Assembly: GCA_030550175.1 (NCBI GenBank) | Contig: JAUQPW010000027.1 | Coordinates: forward strand, 1 to 54,352 | Direction: 5' to 3' | Length of the DNA: 54,352 nucleotides | Origin: a bacterium | Lineage (GTDB): Bacteria; Moduliflexota; Moduliflexia; Moduliflexales; JAUQPW01 | Shown: piece after piece, positions 28,412-39,630 of the stretch | Layout: each line of letters starts with the position of its first letter | Position numbering within the stretch: position 1 is the stretch's first letter | The notes under the pieces: generated by a model | Database searches by the model: none | Told to the model about the DNA's origin: nothing | Seen by the model: only the letters and a program-made list of their open reading frames with translations | Translations under genes and position numbers: made by a program

Positions 28412-31222
28412 CTAGGTCCTAAACCACCCCAACTGCTTGGCAATCTCTCCTAAAATAAGAACCGTACTCCCGATTCCTATACAGATCATCCAATCCCTCC
28501 ATCCAAGAGGAACGGTATGAAAAGCCCTTTGCAACGCAGGGGTATAAAGTACGACAAAATGTAAGATAATCGAAAGGCTGATAGCAGCCAAAAGCCATCG
28601 GTTTTTGAATATCCCGACTTTGAAAACACTTGTGTTAAAACTCCGGAAGTTAAAAGCGTTGAACATTTCAAACATAACCATCGTCGTAAAAGCCATAGTT
28701 CGGCTGTGATCCGGCTCGACGTCGGGATTCCATTCCAGTAATCCACCGGGATAATAGGCATCCAGTATAAACAGAGTCCCCAGTCCGATCCAGGTTCCCA
28801 GGGTAAAGATCATGTACCACATCCGCCTGGAGATAACCTGCTCTTTGGAACTTCGAGGAGGGAGACTCATGATTCGAGGATCTTTAGGATCTACCCCCAG
28901 AGCAAGGGCCGGGAATCCATCGGTTACCAGATTAATCCAGAGAATTTGAGTCGCCGTCAGGGGCAGAAAAGCTAGACCTTTGGCATCCAGAAGTCCCAGT
29001 ACGTTGGCCAGCATAACTCCAAGAAACATACTCACGACTTCGCCCACGTTGCTGGATAAAAGGTAGCTGATAAATTTCCGGATATTATCGAAAATAGCCC
29101 GCCCTTCTTCAACCGCAGCCACAATGGTAGCAAAATTGTCATCGGCCAGGATCATATCACTGGCTTCTTTGGCTACCTCTGTTCCCCCCTTGCCCATGGC
29201 AACTCCGATATCTGCTTTTTTAAGGGCCGGTGCGTCATTCACACCGTCCCCTGTCATGGCGGCAATATGATTTCGTGCCTTCAAAGCATCTACAATCCGG
29301 ACTTTGTGCTCAGGGCTGACCCTTGCATATACAACAACTTCTTCGGCTATCTCACTGAGTTTCTCCGAATCCAACGCCTCCAGGTCTTTTCCGGTTAAAA
29401 CCTGGGTAGAGGGATTAGAGATCATATTGAGCTCTCTGGCAATGGCTATGGCGGTAAGTTTATGATCCCCTGTGATCATAACCGGCCGGATCCCTGCCTT
29501 TTTACATTTTTCCACGGCCATGATAGCTTCTTTCCTGGGTGGATCGATCATTCCAATAAGTCCCAGGAAAACAAGTCTGGATTCTATTTGACGCACCTCG
29601 TCTTCTCCAGATCCAATTTCACTTCCCATTTTAAATAGCTCCGAGAGGTCTCGATAGGCGAAGCCCAGGGTTCGTAAGGCTTGCTGAGACATTTCTTCGT
29701 TTTGTTTAAGAATTCTTTCCCGTAATTCCAGAGTCAACGGTTGAATTTTTCCATCCAGATGGATATAATCACAGAGGGAAAGTATAACTTCTGGAGCTCC
29801 TTTTACGTAGGCTACCAGTCGTTCCCCATCCCGATGAATTGTAGTCATTCTCATCCGTTCGGAGCTGAAGGGAATTTCTCCTAACCGGGGATAAGCAGCT
29901 TCCAAGGTTTCGATTCGAAGACCTGCCTTTTCAGCCGCAACAACCAGGGCACCCTCCGTCGGATCCCCATCGATCTCCCAACGATCGGCCCGCTGAACGA
30001 GCCGGGCGTTACTGCAAAGGGCAGCAATCCGCAAAAGATGTTCTAAATCTTTATGGTTGTAGGGTGTCCCGTTATAGAGGAATTCCCCCTTTGGTTCGTA
30101 GCCTTCCCCGGTTACCTCGATGACTTTCCCGTCCAGCCAGATTTTACGAACCGTCATTTCATTCCGGGTCAAAGTTCCAGTTTTATCACTACAGATGACC
30201 GTAGTCGAACCCAGGGTTTCAACGGCGGATAACTTACGGACGATGGAGTTTTTTGCCGCCATTTTTTGAACCCCGATGGCCAAAGCAACAGTTACCACGG
30301 CAGGTAGACCCTCCGGAATGGCCGCCACGGCTAAGGCTACCCCAAATAAAAACATCTGTAAAGCATCCTGTAAAGTATACTTTCCATGCTCCAGGATACC
30401 GGTAAGGGCCACCACCCCACAGATGATTAAAATGACTATTCCCAGTTGCTTACCTACCTGATCCAAATTTTTTTGTAAAGGAGTTGCTTCTTTTTCCGTA
30501 GCCTGCATCATTTCAGCAATAGCTCCAATTTCGGTCTTCATACCAGTAGCAACCACTACGGCTTTACCTCGACCATAGGTAATGGTGGTCCCCATAAATA
30601 CCATGTTCTTACGATCTCCGATTTCTACCTCCCCTTCCAGAGGGTGGGTTGTCTTACTGACAGGGACGCTTTCCCCGGTCAATGCGCTTTCATCGGCTTC
30701 CAGGTTAATCACTTCGATTAACCTGGCATCGGCAGCTACTTTATCCCCAGAATCCAGAAAGAGAATATCTCCGGGTACCACCTCTCGGGCAGGTATCCTT
30801 TGTTTTTGACCATCTCTCAGGACAACAGCCGAAGGAGCCGATAACTTTTTGAGGGCTTCCAGGGATTTCTCGGCCCGATATTCTTGGATAACTCCTAGAA
30901 TGGCATTGGCCAGAACGATGAGCAAGATGATGATACTATCATAGGGGTAGGCCTCTTCACCCGGATCGTAGAGCCACAATATAAAGGAGATGACGGTGGC
31001 GGCCAGTAGAATCCCTACCAAAACGTCTTCAAACTGACCTAAAAACATCTCCCATAAGGTGGTTTTCTCTGTTTCTTTGAGTACATTGGGACCAAACCGG
31101 TCCAGCCGTCTCCTGGCTTCCTCAGAACTCAAGCCTACTTTTTCGTTAGATCTCAAATCTTCCAATATAGATACTTTATCTAATCGGTAAGGGGCTTCTT
31201 TAAGGGAGTTACTTAATTCCAT
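28412..31222 (-). CDS. Ca2+-transporting-type P-type ATPase
   Basis: The product has 936 residues with P-IIA ATPase organisation. The actuator domain has TGESVPVSK, helix M4 has [18 protein letters not shown], and the phosphorylation site is [14 protein letters not shown]. The nucleotide domain has VKGAPEVIL, and the hinge is [17 protein letters not shown]. Helix M6 reads [15 protein letters not shown], whose Asn and Asp are the Ca2+ ligands. It exports Ca2+ (perhaps Mn2+) from the cytoplasm. ATG 31222 is the natural start. Confidence 0.93.
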   Translation of the reverse strand: MELSNSLKEAPYRLDKVSILEDLRSNEKVGLSSEEARRRLDRFGPNVLKETEKTTLWEMFLGQFEDVLVGILLAATVISFILWLYDPGEEAYPYDSIIILLIVLANAILGVIQEYRAEKSLEALKKLSAPSAVVLRDGQKQRIPAREVVPGDILFLDSGDKVAADARLIEVINLEADESALTGESVPVSKTTHPLEGEVEIGDRKNMVFMGTTITYGRGKAVVVATGMKTEIGAIAEMMQATEKEATPLQKNLDQVGKQLGIVILIICGVVALTGILEHGKYTLQDALQMFLFGVALAVAAIPEGLPAVVTVALAIGVQKMAAKNSIVRKLSAVETLGSTTVICSDKTGTLTRNEMTVRKIWLDGKVIEVTGEGYEPKGEFLYNGTPYNHKDLEHLLRIAALCSNARLVQRADRWEIDGDPTEGALVVAAEKAGLRIETLEAAYPRLGEIPFSSERMRMTTIHRDGERLVAYVKGAPEVILSLCDYIHLDGKIQPLTLELRERILKQNEEMSQQALRTLGFAYRDLSELFKMGSEIGSGEDEVRQIESRLVFLGLIGMIDPPRKEAIMAVEKCKKAGIRPVMITGDHKLTAIAIARELNMISNPSTQVLTGKDLEALDSEKLSEIAEEVVVYARVSPEHKVRIVDALKARNHIAAMTGDGVNDAPALKKADIGVAMGKGGTEVAKEASDMILADDNFATIVAAVEEGRAIFDNIRKFISYLLSSNVGEVVSMFLGVMLANVLGLLDAKGLAFLPLTATQILWINLVTDGFPALALGVDPKDPRIMSLPPRSSKEQVISRRMWYMIFTLGTWIGLGTLFILDAYYPGGLLEWNPDVEPDHSRTMAFTTMVMFEMFNAFNFRSFNTSVFKVGIFKNRWLLAAISLSIILHFVVLYTPALQRAFHTVPLGWRDWMICIGIGSTVLILGEIAKQLGWFRT

Positions 31223-31360
31223 AGCCGCTGATATTCTCCTCTCTTTCTTGTAAAATGTGAAGGTTATCTCGATTCCCCGAATGATTTACGGAGAAGGATT
31301 CAATTTATAGAGTAAAAAATATAGGAGCCTGTCAAGTCAATAATCAATAAAAAAATGTCG

Positions 31361-31497
31361 AATTTCGATATAAGGGAAATTCCCTGAACAGACCTGCCGG
31401 TCGGGCAAACAGGTCGTTTCTCCGGAGCTCAGTTGTTGAGTTGATAGGTTTTGCTATCAATCGGTTGCTCTTACGGAGCTATTCTTATATCGAAATT
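31361..31497. repeat. 137-bp element with perfect 14-bp inverted ends
   Basis: AATTTCGATATAAG (31361-31374) and its exact complement (31484-31497) enclose internal hairpins (GACCTGCCGGTC; TTGATAG...CTATCAA). The internal wording (CTATCAA.CGGTTG, CGGAGCT) resembles parts of the 400-bp element at 25545. It lies between the divergently placed 3' end of the kinase gene and 5' end of the ATPase gene; the rest of 31223-31506 shows no gene. Confidence 0.6.
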
Positions 31498-31506
31498 CCA
31501 GGTGCT

Positions 31507-34500
31507 TTACAGAAACTCTTGATGCTTAGTATTTAATATACTCTGTAAAGCAGTGAGGTTGACTGGTTTGGTAAAATGATAATTGAATCCAGCCTCTTGA
31601 GATCGGCGTCGGTCCTCCTCCTGTCCATACCCCGTCAGGGCTATTAATATAATTTTATCACTTTTTTGTCGTAGCTGTTGGGCGACTTCATAGCCGTCCA
31701 TTTCAGGCAAACCGATATCTAATAAGACCACATCGGGTTGATAAGTTTGGGTTATTTCAAGGGCTGCCAGACCATTGTGGACCGTTTGTACTTCATAACC
31801 CCACATTTTTAACAGATCACTGAGCGTCATGGCCGCATCTATATTGTCGTCCACGACCAGGATACGACGATAGGGTGACCTGGCGGTGCGGGAGTCTTCT
31901 TCTCTCTGGGTCTCCACGTCCCCGGGCCCCTGCGTCCCTGACAAAATGGGAAGACGCACGACAAATTCACTTCCCTGACCAAGACCTGCACTGTAAGCGG
32001 ATACGCTTCCTCCATGCATTTCAACTAGGCTCCGTACCAGCGTAAGTCCAATTCCAAGTCCACCCTGTGAGCGATCCAGGGAGTTATTGGCCTGGGTAAA
32101 CAAATCAAAAACTCGGGGTAGCATCTCGGGTGAGATCCCTATACCAGTATCTCGAACCCGGAGTATAGCCTCATTACCTTCTTTTTCCAGCTTTAGCCAG
32201 ATACGCCCTCCTATATCGGTGTACTTGGCGGCGTTATTTAAAAGGTTAACAAAAACCTGTTCGAGTCGGACCGGATCCGCTTCCAGCCATAGGGGTTCTG
32301 AAGGTAAGGAGATCAACAGTTGGTGCTTACGGGATTCAATGAAGGGACGACTGGTTTCAACGGCCTGGGTGATCACGGTGGATAAATTTAGAAGTTCTTT
32401 TTGCAACTGAACCTTCCCCCGGGTAATTCGGGAAACATCCAGCAAATCATCGAGAAGTCGGGCCATGTGCCGGATCTGTCTTTCCAGGAGGTCTATGGAT
32501 TGCTTGAGAGTCAGATTGTTTTCACTACGCAAAGTCATCAGGTGCAAGGTATTCTGAATAGGGGCCAAAGGATTACGGAGTTCGTGGGCCAGCATGGCCA
32601 GGAATTCATCTTTACGCCGGTTGGCCTCTTGAATTTCATGGAAAAGTTTTGCATTATCGATGGCATTAGCTGCACGATGGGCTAACTCTTCGGCTAAGGC
32701 CAGGTCGGAAGGGCCGTATTGACGGCCAGACTCTGCGGATACAAAGGTAATCGTTCCAATAGCCCGTCCACGGATCAAGAGGGGTACGATCATGGCCGAT
32801 TTAAGACCCAACTCCTGTAAGATCTTAAGATGCTCTGCATCCTGGGCGATGGCCAGGAGCAGCGAATCGGGTATTTCTGGATAGATCTCAGATTGATGGG
32901 TACGTAAGACCTTTGGAGTACCGTAGGGTAAGTCAGGATCTACCGGATAACGCTGCTGGAGAGCCCGGGCCAATTCAACTTTCATCGGATCGACATGGGC
33001 CACCTCCAGGTGGCGAATGGATTGGTCTTCCAGGACTATATCGATGGCACACCAGTCTGCCAGGTAAGGTACTGCGAGGCGTACTACACTGGTCAGGGTA
33101 GTGGGATAGTCCAACGAGGAGGCCAGTAATTTGCTGGCTTCGGCCAGGAATTCAAGGCGCTTCTTGGATTCTTCAGCCTCCGTACGCGCAACATGTTCCC
33201 GAATCAGGAGTTGAGCCCGTTCTTTTTCTACTCGCTTCCGTTCGATAAATTGGCCGATTTGGCTGCCAATCGATGCTATGACTTCCAGTAAATCTTTATC
33301 AGGCTGCTCGATTCTGGAACTGAAGAATTCAACAACTCCCAGGATCTCGCTTCCCAGCCGGATGGGAAAACCAAAAGCCCCATGTAGCCCTTCTTTAGCA
33401 GCGACGGCCGCTCGGGGGAAGTTGGGATCTTTAACCACGTCTGGAATCCAGGCAGGTTCCCCAGAGGCCCAGATACGCCCGGGTAATCCAACTCCCGGTG
33501 AGAAAGTGATCTTTCGGGTAACCGCCTCAAATTCTGTAACCCTTAAAGTGGATATATGCCAGACTTCTTCACAACGTAGCACATTGGCCTGATGATCAAT
33601 TCTCCAAAGGGCTCCCACCCTCCATTCTAAACTTTCACAAATAGCTCGAAGGATTTTTGGAAGCGCATCTCCCAGCGTGGTAGATTCTGCTAATGTGCGG
33701 GATACACCATACTGGGCGGCTAAACGCCGTTCAGCCTGCTTACGCTCGGTTACATCTGCACTGACCCCTACCATGCGTAAGGGATGGCCCCCTTCATTAT
33801 AAAAAACCTGACCTCTGTCTGTTATCCAACGGACCGTACCATCGGGCCGGACAATGCGAAATTCACTATTGTAAATTACTCCTCCCTGAATAGCTTGCCT
33901 GGTGGCTTGGATCACCGATTCACGATCCTCGGAATAAACGAAGTTAAGAAAAGCTTCATAGGTTCCCTCAAAGGCATGGAGTGGTATTCCAAATACAGAG
34001 GCCATACTCTCAGACCAGGTAACTTCACCGGTTGAGATGTTCCAGTCCCAAGTCCCCATTTGATTAGCTTCCAGGGCCAACCTCAATCGTTTCTCATTTT
34101 CCCGCAAGGCTTCTTCCACGCGTTTACGTTCATGGATCTCGGCTTCAAGTTCCCGGTTGATTCTTGATAATTCCTGGGTACGTTCCTCCAGTTTCTCTTT
34201 GGCTTGCTGGACTTCTTGAAAATTCTGTCTGAGGGTATGGATCATAAGCTGGAAGTTATTAATTAGGGAATTCATCTCCACTACCAGACCGTTTGGCCAC
34301 TTAATCGTTTCTTGATTAAGGAGCTTGTGGGGTAGATCGGTGGTTACCTCTGCCAGCCTCGATAGAGGGTTCGCCAACCGGCGGCTTAAGAGAGTCGACA
34401 GGACAAACGCCAATGTAGCAAGGATTAATATTACAACAAATCTTTTGATATAAACCCCTTGCAGGTAATCTTGATAAGGGGCCAGGGCTTCTTCCCCAAT

Positions 34501-35868
34501 CAAAATCCAGGGGATATCTTCTCCCAGGGGAGTCTCTTTGAGATAGAAGGATTTCTTCCAATTCTCCATGGCCGGAATATTTTTATCAATCGGCAACCAT
34601 TGATGGGTCGATTCGTCCAAAGAGCGGATTTCCTTGCTTTTCTGGCGACGGTCAAACACTTGCAGAGGTAGATAGTCCGGAAGTGTGGTGGCAATCACCC
34701 GATTGTTACGATCTACCAGGGTAGCCTGTAATCCTTTAAGGGGAGAATTTAACCGAAGAAGCTCACCGAGGTAGCTTAACTCCAACGCTCCGAAAGTAAA
34801 ACCCCGGAAGTTATTTTCCACAAGTATGGGTACCGCTATGGTAGTAATGGGATGCGGAGCTCCCACACGCCCCAGGAACACCTCGGATATCACAGGCCGT
34901 AAAGTGGCTTTTAACTCTTTAAAGTAAGGTCTATCTGAAAAATTCAAACCCAGGGTGGATTTTCCCTGTTCATCCGTTGGGGGGTAAAACGCAAGGGTTG
35001 TACCTTCTGAGTTAGCAATATAGACAGCGTGAAAGTCTGGAAAGGTCTCTTTTACCAGTTTTGTGCTTCGCTGTAACTCAGGGGACGGAATCATATCGGT
35101 TCCGGCTACCATTTGAGCCAGTTCATTCAGGGCCCGTAGATGTTGTTGATACCACAGACGAAGATTACCCACCAGTTGAGCAGATCTCTGTTCCAGATGG
35201 GTTTTGATGTCTGCTTCTATTTGCTTTACCTCTCGCCGACTATCCGCCATAGTCAGTAAAAGAGTCGGAAAGAACACAAAGGCCACTAATAAATCAAATA
35301 AAGTCGTGTGGAAACAAGCCGAATATCCCTTCAAGGGATAACCGGTCCATCGGGGAAGGGGTAAATAGGTAAGAATTAAACTGGCAATCAACGCATTAAA
35401 GATCCCATTAACGGCATCTTTGAGTAGAATAATCCCCATTTGTATGGCTTCAAAATGTAAAACTTTCAGGTAAAACAATACGACCAAGGGCATCCCAATC
35501 AGAAGCCAGTAAATCCCAACTAACAAGACAAGATTTACCGACTTACGATGCAGCCACATTCCTACAAACAGGGCTTCACAGGTAAAGAGGAAGATTCCAT
35601 AGGGATGATGCCAGAGAATGTAGGTATAGGTAGAACTAAGGATGGCCGCCAATATGCCCCATGACATTCCATACAGGTACAGTACGAGCCATACGGCAAT
35701 ACTACCGAATAAAAAATCTACACCCAACAGAAAGGAGAATTTAAAGTAGTTACCGGCAAGACTGGCAGCCATAAGAATGACCAGTAAACCGGCAGATCTG
35801 GACGTAGGTTTCTGGAAGCAAGAGGTAAGCTTATCCAGGCCACGTATTTTATGTCTTAAACCAACCAT
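31507..35868 (-). CDS. Hybrid sensor histidine kinase (membrane, Cache, HAMP, PAS, GAF, HisKA, REC)
   Basis: The product has 1453 residues. Residues about 25-215 form a multi-helix membrane region, like a MASE-type sensor. Residues about 225-490 are an extracytoplasmic Cache-like domain (FHAVYIANSEGTTLAFYPP, FSDRPYFKEL). After a helix near 495-515 come HAMP, a coiled coil, a PAS domain (TWDWNISTGEVTWSESM) and two GAF domains. HisKA has LAHELRNPLAPI (phosphorylated His), and HATPase has VNLLNNAAKYTD, RDTGIGI and GGLGIGLTLV. A C-terminal receiver has LVVDDN and VVLLDIGLPEMDG. Several inputs feed one phosphorelay; the output partner is not adjacent. The signal is unknown. Confidence 0.92.
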   Translation of the reverse strand: MVGLRHKIRGLDKLTSCFQKPTSRSAGLLVILMAASLAGNYFKFSFLLGVDFLFGSIAVWLVLYLYGMSWGILAAILSSTYTYILWHHPYGIFLFTCEALFVGMWLHRKSVNLVLLVGIYWLLIGMPLVVLFYLKVLHFEAIQMGIILLKDAVNGIFNALIASLILTYLPLPRWTGYPLKGYSACFHTTLFDLLVAFVFFPTLLLTMADSRREVKQIEADIKTHLEQRSAQLVGNLRLWYQQHLRALNELAQMVAGTDMIPSPELQRSTKLVKETFPDFHAVYIANSEGTTLAFYPPTDEQGKSTLGLNFSDRPYFKELKATLRPVISEVFLGRVGAPHPITTIAVPILVENNFRGFTFGALELSYLGELLRLNSPLKGLQATLVDRNNRVIATTLPDYLPLQVFDRRQKSKEIRSLDESTHQWLPIDKNIPAMENWKKSFYLKETPLGEDIPWILIGEEALAPYQDYLQGVYIKRFVVILILATLAFVLSTLLSRRLANPLSRLAEVTTDLPHKLLNQETIKWPNGLVVEMNSLINNFQLMIHTLRQNFQEVQQAKEKLEERTQELSRINRELEAEIHERKRVEEALRENEKRLRLALEANQMGTWDWNISTGEVTWSESMASVFGIPLHAFEGTYEAFLNFVYSEDRESVIQATRQAIQGGVIYNSEFRIVRPDGTVRWITDRGQVFYNEGGHPLRMVGVSADVTERKQAERRLAAQYGVSRTLAESTTLGDALPKILRAICESLEWRVGALWRIDHQANVLRCEEVWHISTLRVTEFEAVTRKITFSPGVGLPGRIWASGEPAWIPDVVKDPNFPRAAVAAKEGLHGAFGFPIRLGSEILGVVEFFSSRIEQPDKDLLEVIASIGSQIGQFIERKRVEKERAQLLIREHVARTEAEESKKRLEFLAEASKLLASSLDYPTTLTSVVRLAVPYLADWCAIDIVLEDQSIRHLEVAHVDPMKVELARALQQRYPVDPDLPYGTPKVLRTHQSEIYPEIPDSLLLAIAQDAEHLKILQELGLKSAMIVPLLIRGRAIGTITFVSAESGRQYGPSDLALAEELAHRAANAIDNAKLFHEIQEANRRKDEFLAMLAHELRNPLAPIQNTLHLMTLRSENNLTLKQSIDLLERQIRHMARLLDDLLDVSRITRGKVQLQKELLNLSTVITQAVETSRPFIESRKHQLLISLPSEPLWLEADPVRLEQVFVNLLNNAAKYTDIGGRIWLKLEKEGNEAILRVRDTGIGISPEMLPRVFDLFTQANNSLDRSQGGLGIGLTLVRSLVEMHGGSVSAYSAGLGQGSEFVVRLPILSGTQGPGDVETQREEDSRTARSPYRRILVVDDNIDAAMTLSDLLKMWGYEVQTVHNGLAALEITQTYQPDVVLLDIGLPEMDGYEVAQQLRQKSDKIILIALTGYGQEEDRRRSQEAGFNYHFTKPVNLTALQSILNTKHQEFL

Positions 35869-36267
35869 AAAATAGGGTTATTCTAACGATGAAGGGGTAA
35901 GAGTTCCTATGAAAATATAGGAATAGATTATCGCTAAAGAATCTAAAAATCAACTCTATTTTTAATCAAATCCAAATCCTTTTCAAGGTATTTAATACAT
36001 CTATACTTTTACTATATTTTAATATTTTACACTTTTTATATTTTTTAATTACTTTTTGTCCATCCACGAAGGACCAGGGAAATGATGAAAGGATGGACGT
36101 ATAGGAGGGTAGAAGTAGGAGAATTTACGCCCATACTCCCGCACTCCCATACTTCCATACTCCCACACTTCCATATTCCCCTACTTCTATCCTCTTCAGG
36201 GCCCTTTGTAGATTAAGGGTTAAAAACTGCAAAAGTATAGAATAAATGAGGAATTTATATTTTCTTC
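35869..36267. other. Gene-free AT-rich spacer with purine/pyrimidine-rich hairpin
   Basis: No gene is seen. At 36104-36190, AGGGTAGAAGTAGGAGAA is complementary to the closing CCCTACTTCTATCCTCT, with iterated CATACTCCCACACTTCC-type units between. Similar units occur at 14522-14583, 39566-39626 and 40490-40610. The AT-rich part 35940-36060 could hold regulatory sites for fdhA. Confidence 0.5.
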
Positions 36268-36297
36268 TTGACGAAATTTTCCACTCAAGTGTATGCT
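36268..36297 (+). promoter_or_regulatory. Putative promoter for the formate dehydrogenase operon
   Basis: TTGACG (36268-36273), an 18-bp gap, then TATGCT (36292-36297), about 120 bp before the fdhA start. Reasonable but weak sigma70-like match. Confidence 0.35.
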
Positions 36298-36338
36298 TAG
36301 GTAAAGTATGGAGGAGAGGAGATTTTTACTATTTATTT

Positions 36339-36399
36339 AAATAGACAGAATTTACAGGATTAACAGGATGTTTGTAAATCCTGCAAATCTTGTCTATTT
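36339..36399. repeat. Inverted repeat in the fdhA leader
   Basis: AAATAGACAGAATTTACAGG... (36339-36361) pairs with 36377-36399 at about 20 of 23 positions. The hairpin ends 17 bp before the fdhA ATG. Its wording (ACAGGATT.A.AGG, AATCCTG) resembles interspersed repeats found in many genomes, so it may be an invading palindrome and not a dedicated regulator. Confidence 0.55.
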
Positions 36400-36416
36400 G
36401 CCCATAGGATTCACAC

Positions 36417-39400
36417 ATGGATATTTCCCGACGAGGTTTCCTTAAAATTTCAGGTGGGGCTGCGGCAGGTCTGGCGATGGGTGGACTTACGGACCTGGGA
36501 TTGAACTTAAATCCGGTCATTGCCCATGCCCAGGAGCTTCGTATTCGAAAAGCCAAGGCTGTGCCCAGTGTCTGCCCATACTGTGCCGTAGGATGTGGAC
36601 AAATTATTCATGTCCAGGATGGGAAGATTGTCAATATCGAGGGTAACCCGGATAGCCCGGTGAATCAAGGCAATCTATGCCCAAAAGGAGCCGCAACCTA
36701 TCAACTCGCTGTGAACCCGTTGCGGATCACCAAAGTCTTATATCGAGCTCCCCGAAGCGATAAATGGGAAGAAAAGTCGCTAGATTGGGCTATGGATCAG
36801 ATTGCGCAGCGCGTGAAAAAGACCCGGGATGAGACCTTTGTCAGGACTTGGAAGAATCCTGCAACCGGGGAAGAAAAAGTAGTCAACCATACGCTGGGGA
36901 TTGCTTCTCTGGGAGGGGCTACCATTGACAATGAGGAGAATTATCTGATCAAAAAGCTCATGTGTTCCCTGGGGGTCGTTTATATCGAAAACCAGGCTCG
37001 GATATGACACTCCTCGACGGTGCCCGGTCTGGGCGTTTCATACGGTAGAGGGGGTGCCACGACTTTTCAACAGGATACCCAACATAGTGATTGTATTGTC
37101 ATTATGGGAAGTAACATGGCGGAGTGTCATCCTGTGGGATTCCGATGGCCGATGAAGGCCAAGGCCAAGGGAGCCACGCTCATTCATATCGATCCCAGAT
37201 TTACCCGAACTTCGGCCATGGCGGATATCTATGTTCCTATTCGAGCCGGAACCGATATCGTTTTCCTGGGGGCTTTGATCAATTATGTAATCCAGAACGA
37301 ACTCTATTTTAAGGAGTATGTGCTGGCTTATACCAATGCCGCTACGCTCATTAATCCTGAATATAAAGATACCGAGGATCTGAATGGGCTTTTCTCGGGT
37401 TACAATCCGGAGAGCCGAAAATACGACAACAAAACCTGGCAGTATCAGTATGAACCGGTTAATCTAGAACCGGCCGGAGATAGTTTCAGCGAAAAAGTTA
37501 AAGCCAATCATAAAGGTAAACCCAAACAAGATCTGACCTTACAAGATCCTAATTGCGTTTTCCAAATTTTGAAGCGTCATTACGCCCGATATACATCGGA
37601 GATGGTAGAAAAGGTCTGCGGAACTCCTAAAGATCTGTTTCTCAAGGTTGCAGAAACCATTACTAAAAACTCGGGTCGGGAGAAAACCACCGTATTCTGC
37701 TATGCCGTGGGTTGGACCCAGCATACCGTAGGAGTACAGTATATTCGAGCGGCAGCGATATTACAGCTTCTTTTAGGGAATATTGGTCGTCCAGGTGGTG
37801 GAATTCTGGCGCTGCGAGGCCATGCGACCATTCAAGGTTCTACAGATCTGGCAACCCTTTACAACGTTCTTCCCGGCTATTTGGCCCAGCCCAGTGCCCT
37901 TAAAAAACATGCAACTCTGGAAGAATACATCCTTACCGAAACACCGGCAACAGGCTGGTGGCATAATACACCCAAATATATCGTAAGTCTTCTGAAGGCC
38001 TGGTATGGAGATGCTGCCACAAAAGAAAATAACTTTGCCTACGATTATTTGCCTAAGATCATCGGAGACCATTCCCATATGCCCATGTTTGTTGGAATGA
38101 AGGAAGGAAAAGTCAAAGGATTCTTCGCCTTCGGACAAAACCCGGCGGTAGGAGGACAAAATGCAGAATTCCAGAGGCAGGGTCTGGCAGATCTGGACTG
38201 GATGGTGGTATTGGACCTTTATGAGACGGAAACGGCGGCATTCTGGAAACGAGAAGGCGTCCGTTCAGAGGATATCAAAACGGAGGTATTTTTCATTCCA
38301 GCTGCAGCCGTCGCCGAGAAGGCCGGAAGTTTTACCAACACGCAGCGCATGGTTCAATGGCATGATAAAGCCGTAGACCCACCGGGAGATGCGCGTTCCG
38401 ATCTAGATTTTGTTTACGACCTAGGCAAACGGTTAAAGAAACTCTATGCCGGAAGTACCGATCCCAAGGATCGACCCATTTTAGATATGACATGGGATTA
38501 CGGTGAGCATGAGGCAGATCCTTATCTGGTCATGAAGGAAATCAACGGCTATACCGTGGCCGATAAAAAACCGGTTAAGAGCTTTACCGAGTTGAAGGAT
38601 GATGGTACGACGGCTGCGGGAGGATGGATTTATAGCGGTATTATTCCTGAGGAAGGAAAAAACCTGGCGGCTTCCCGAAATCCAGATAATTATGTGAGTC
38701 TTGGATGGGGTTTTGCCTGGCCAGCTAACCGGCGTATTCTCTATAATCGAGCCTCGGCGGACCCCAGTGGTAAACCCTGGTCTGAAAGAAAGAAATATAT
38801 CTGGTGGGATCCCGAAGCCGATGCCGGGGGTGGAAAGAAAGGGAAATGGGTTGGCTACGACATTCCGGATTTCCCCGCAACCAAGCCACCGGATGCTCCC
38901 GCTAAACCAGATGGTTTGGGATTAGACGCACACTCTGGAGCGGATCCTTTCATTATGAAGGTCGATGGGAAAGGATGGCTCTTTGCACCCAGTGGATTAC
39001 TCGATGGACCCCTTCCCACCCACTATGAACCTATGGAAACACCGGTTGAAAATCCCATGTATAAACAACAGGTTAATCCCGTTGTTATACGGTTCGACTT
39101 GAAAGGAAATGAGTACATTAAAGTGGGAGATCCCAACTATCCCATTGTCATTTCCACGTATCGCCTGACGGAACACCACCTGAGCGGGACTATGAGCCGC
39201 TGGTTGCCCTGGCTTGCTGAACTTCAACCGGAACTTTTTGTTGAAATCAGTCCGGAACTTGCCGGAGAAAAAGGAATTCAAAATGGGGATTGGGTAACCA
39301 TTATAACTCCCCGTGCAGAAATCGAAGCGAAAGCCCTGGTTACCCGACGTTTGAGACCCTTCAGATTGGGAGATGGAAAGATTATCCATCAGATAGGGAT

Positions 39401-39554
39401 GCCCTGGCATTGGGGTTATCAAGGGGTTGTCAAAGGAGATATTGTTAACAATTTAAGTGCCCTGGTAGGGGACCCCAACGTAACCATCCACGAAGGAAAA
39501 GTATTTACCTGTAATATCCGAAAGGGAAGAAGACAACGGACTGCCAATGTTTAA
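36417..39554 (+). CDS. fdhA: Formate dehydrogenase alpha subunit, selenocysteine-containing
   Basis: UGA at 37005-37007 lies in the strongly conserved context NQARI-U-HSSTVPGLGVSYGRG, so it encodes selenocysteine (residue 197) and the gene is one 1045-residue frame. The catalytic subunit oxidises formate to CO2 at a Mo- or W-bis-pterin. The N-terminus has a twin-arginine signal (SRRGFLKISGGAAAG), placing it in the periplasm. A [4Fe-4S] cluster is bound by CPYCAVGCGQ...NLCPKGA. Downstream are IVIMGSNMAECHP, GFFAFGQNPAVGG and the C-terminal cofactor domain (YRLTEHHLSGTMSRW, IGMPWHWGYQG). fdhB, an NrfD-like subunit and fdhE follow. Confidence 0.95.
37005..37045 (+). promoter_or_regulatory. Bacterial SECIS element in fdhA
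   Basis: Fifteen bases after the UGA a hairpin GCCC (37022-37025), loop GGTCT (37026-37030), GGGC (37031-37034) occurs, extendable by weaker flanking pairs. GGUCU is the apical loop recognised by SelB in the E. coli fdhF element, and the spacing agrees. It directs selenocysteine insertion; selA, selB, selC and selD are not in this window. Confidence 0.85.
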
Positions 39555-39630
39555 AGGATGAAAGAAGTGTGGGGGTGTAAGGATTTCAACTCCCATACTC
39601 CCACACTTCCCTACACCTTTCATTATTCAT

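Noticed and set aside
36120..36190. CRISPR-like repeat array from CATACTCCCACACTTCC units
   Set aside because: Units are short, degenerate and contiguous without unique spacers; they form one imperfect hairpin.
37005..37007. Nonsense mutation splitting fdhA
   Set aside because: The UGA context (ARI-U-HSSTV) and the GGUCU SECIS loop show selenocysteine, not a broken gene.
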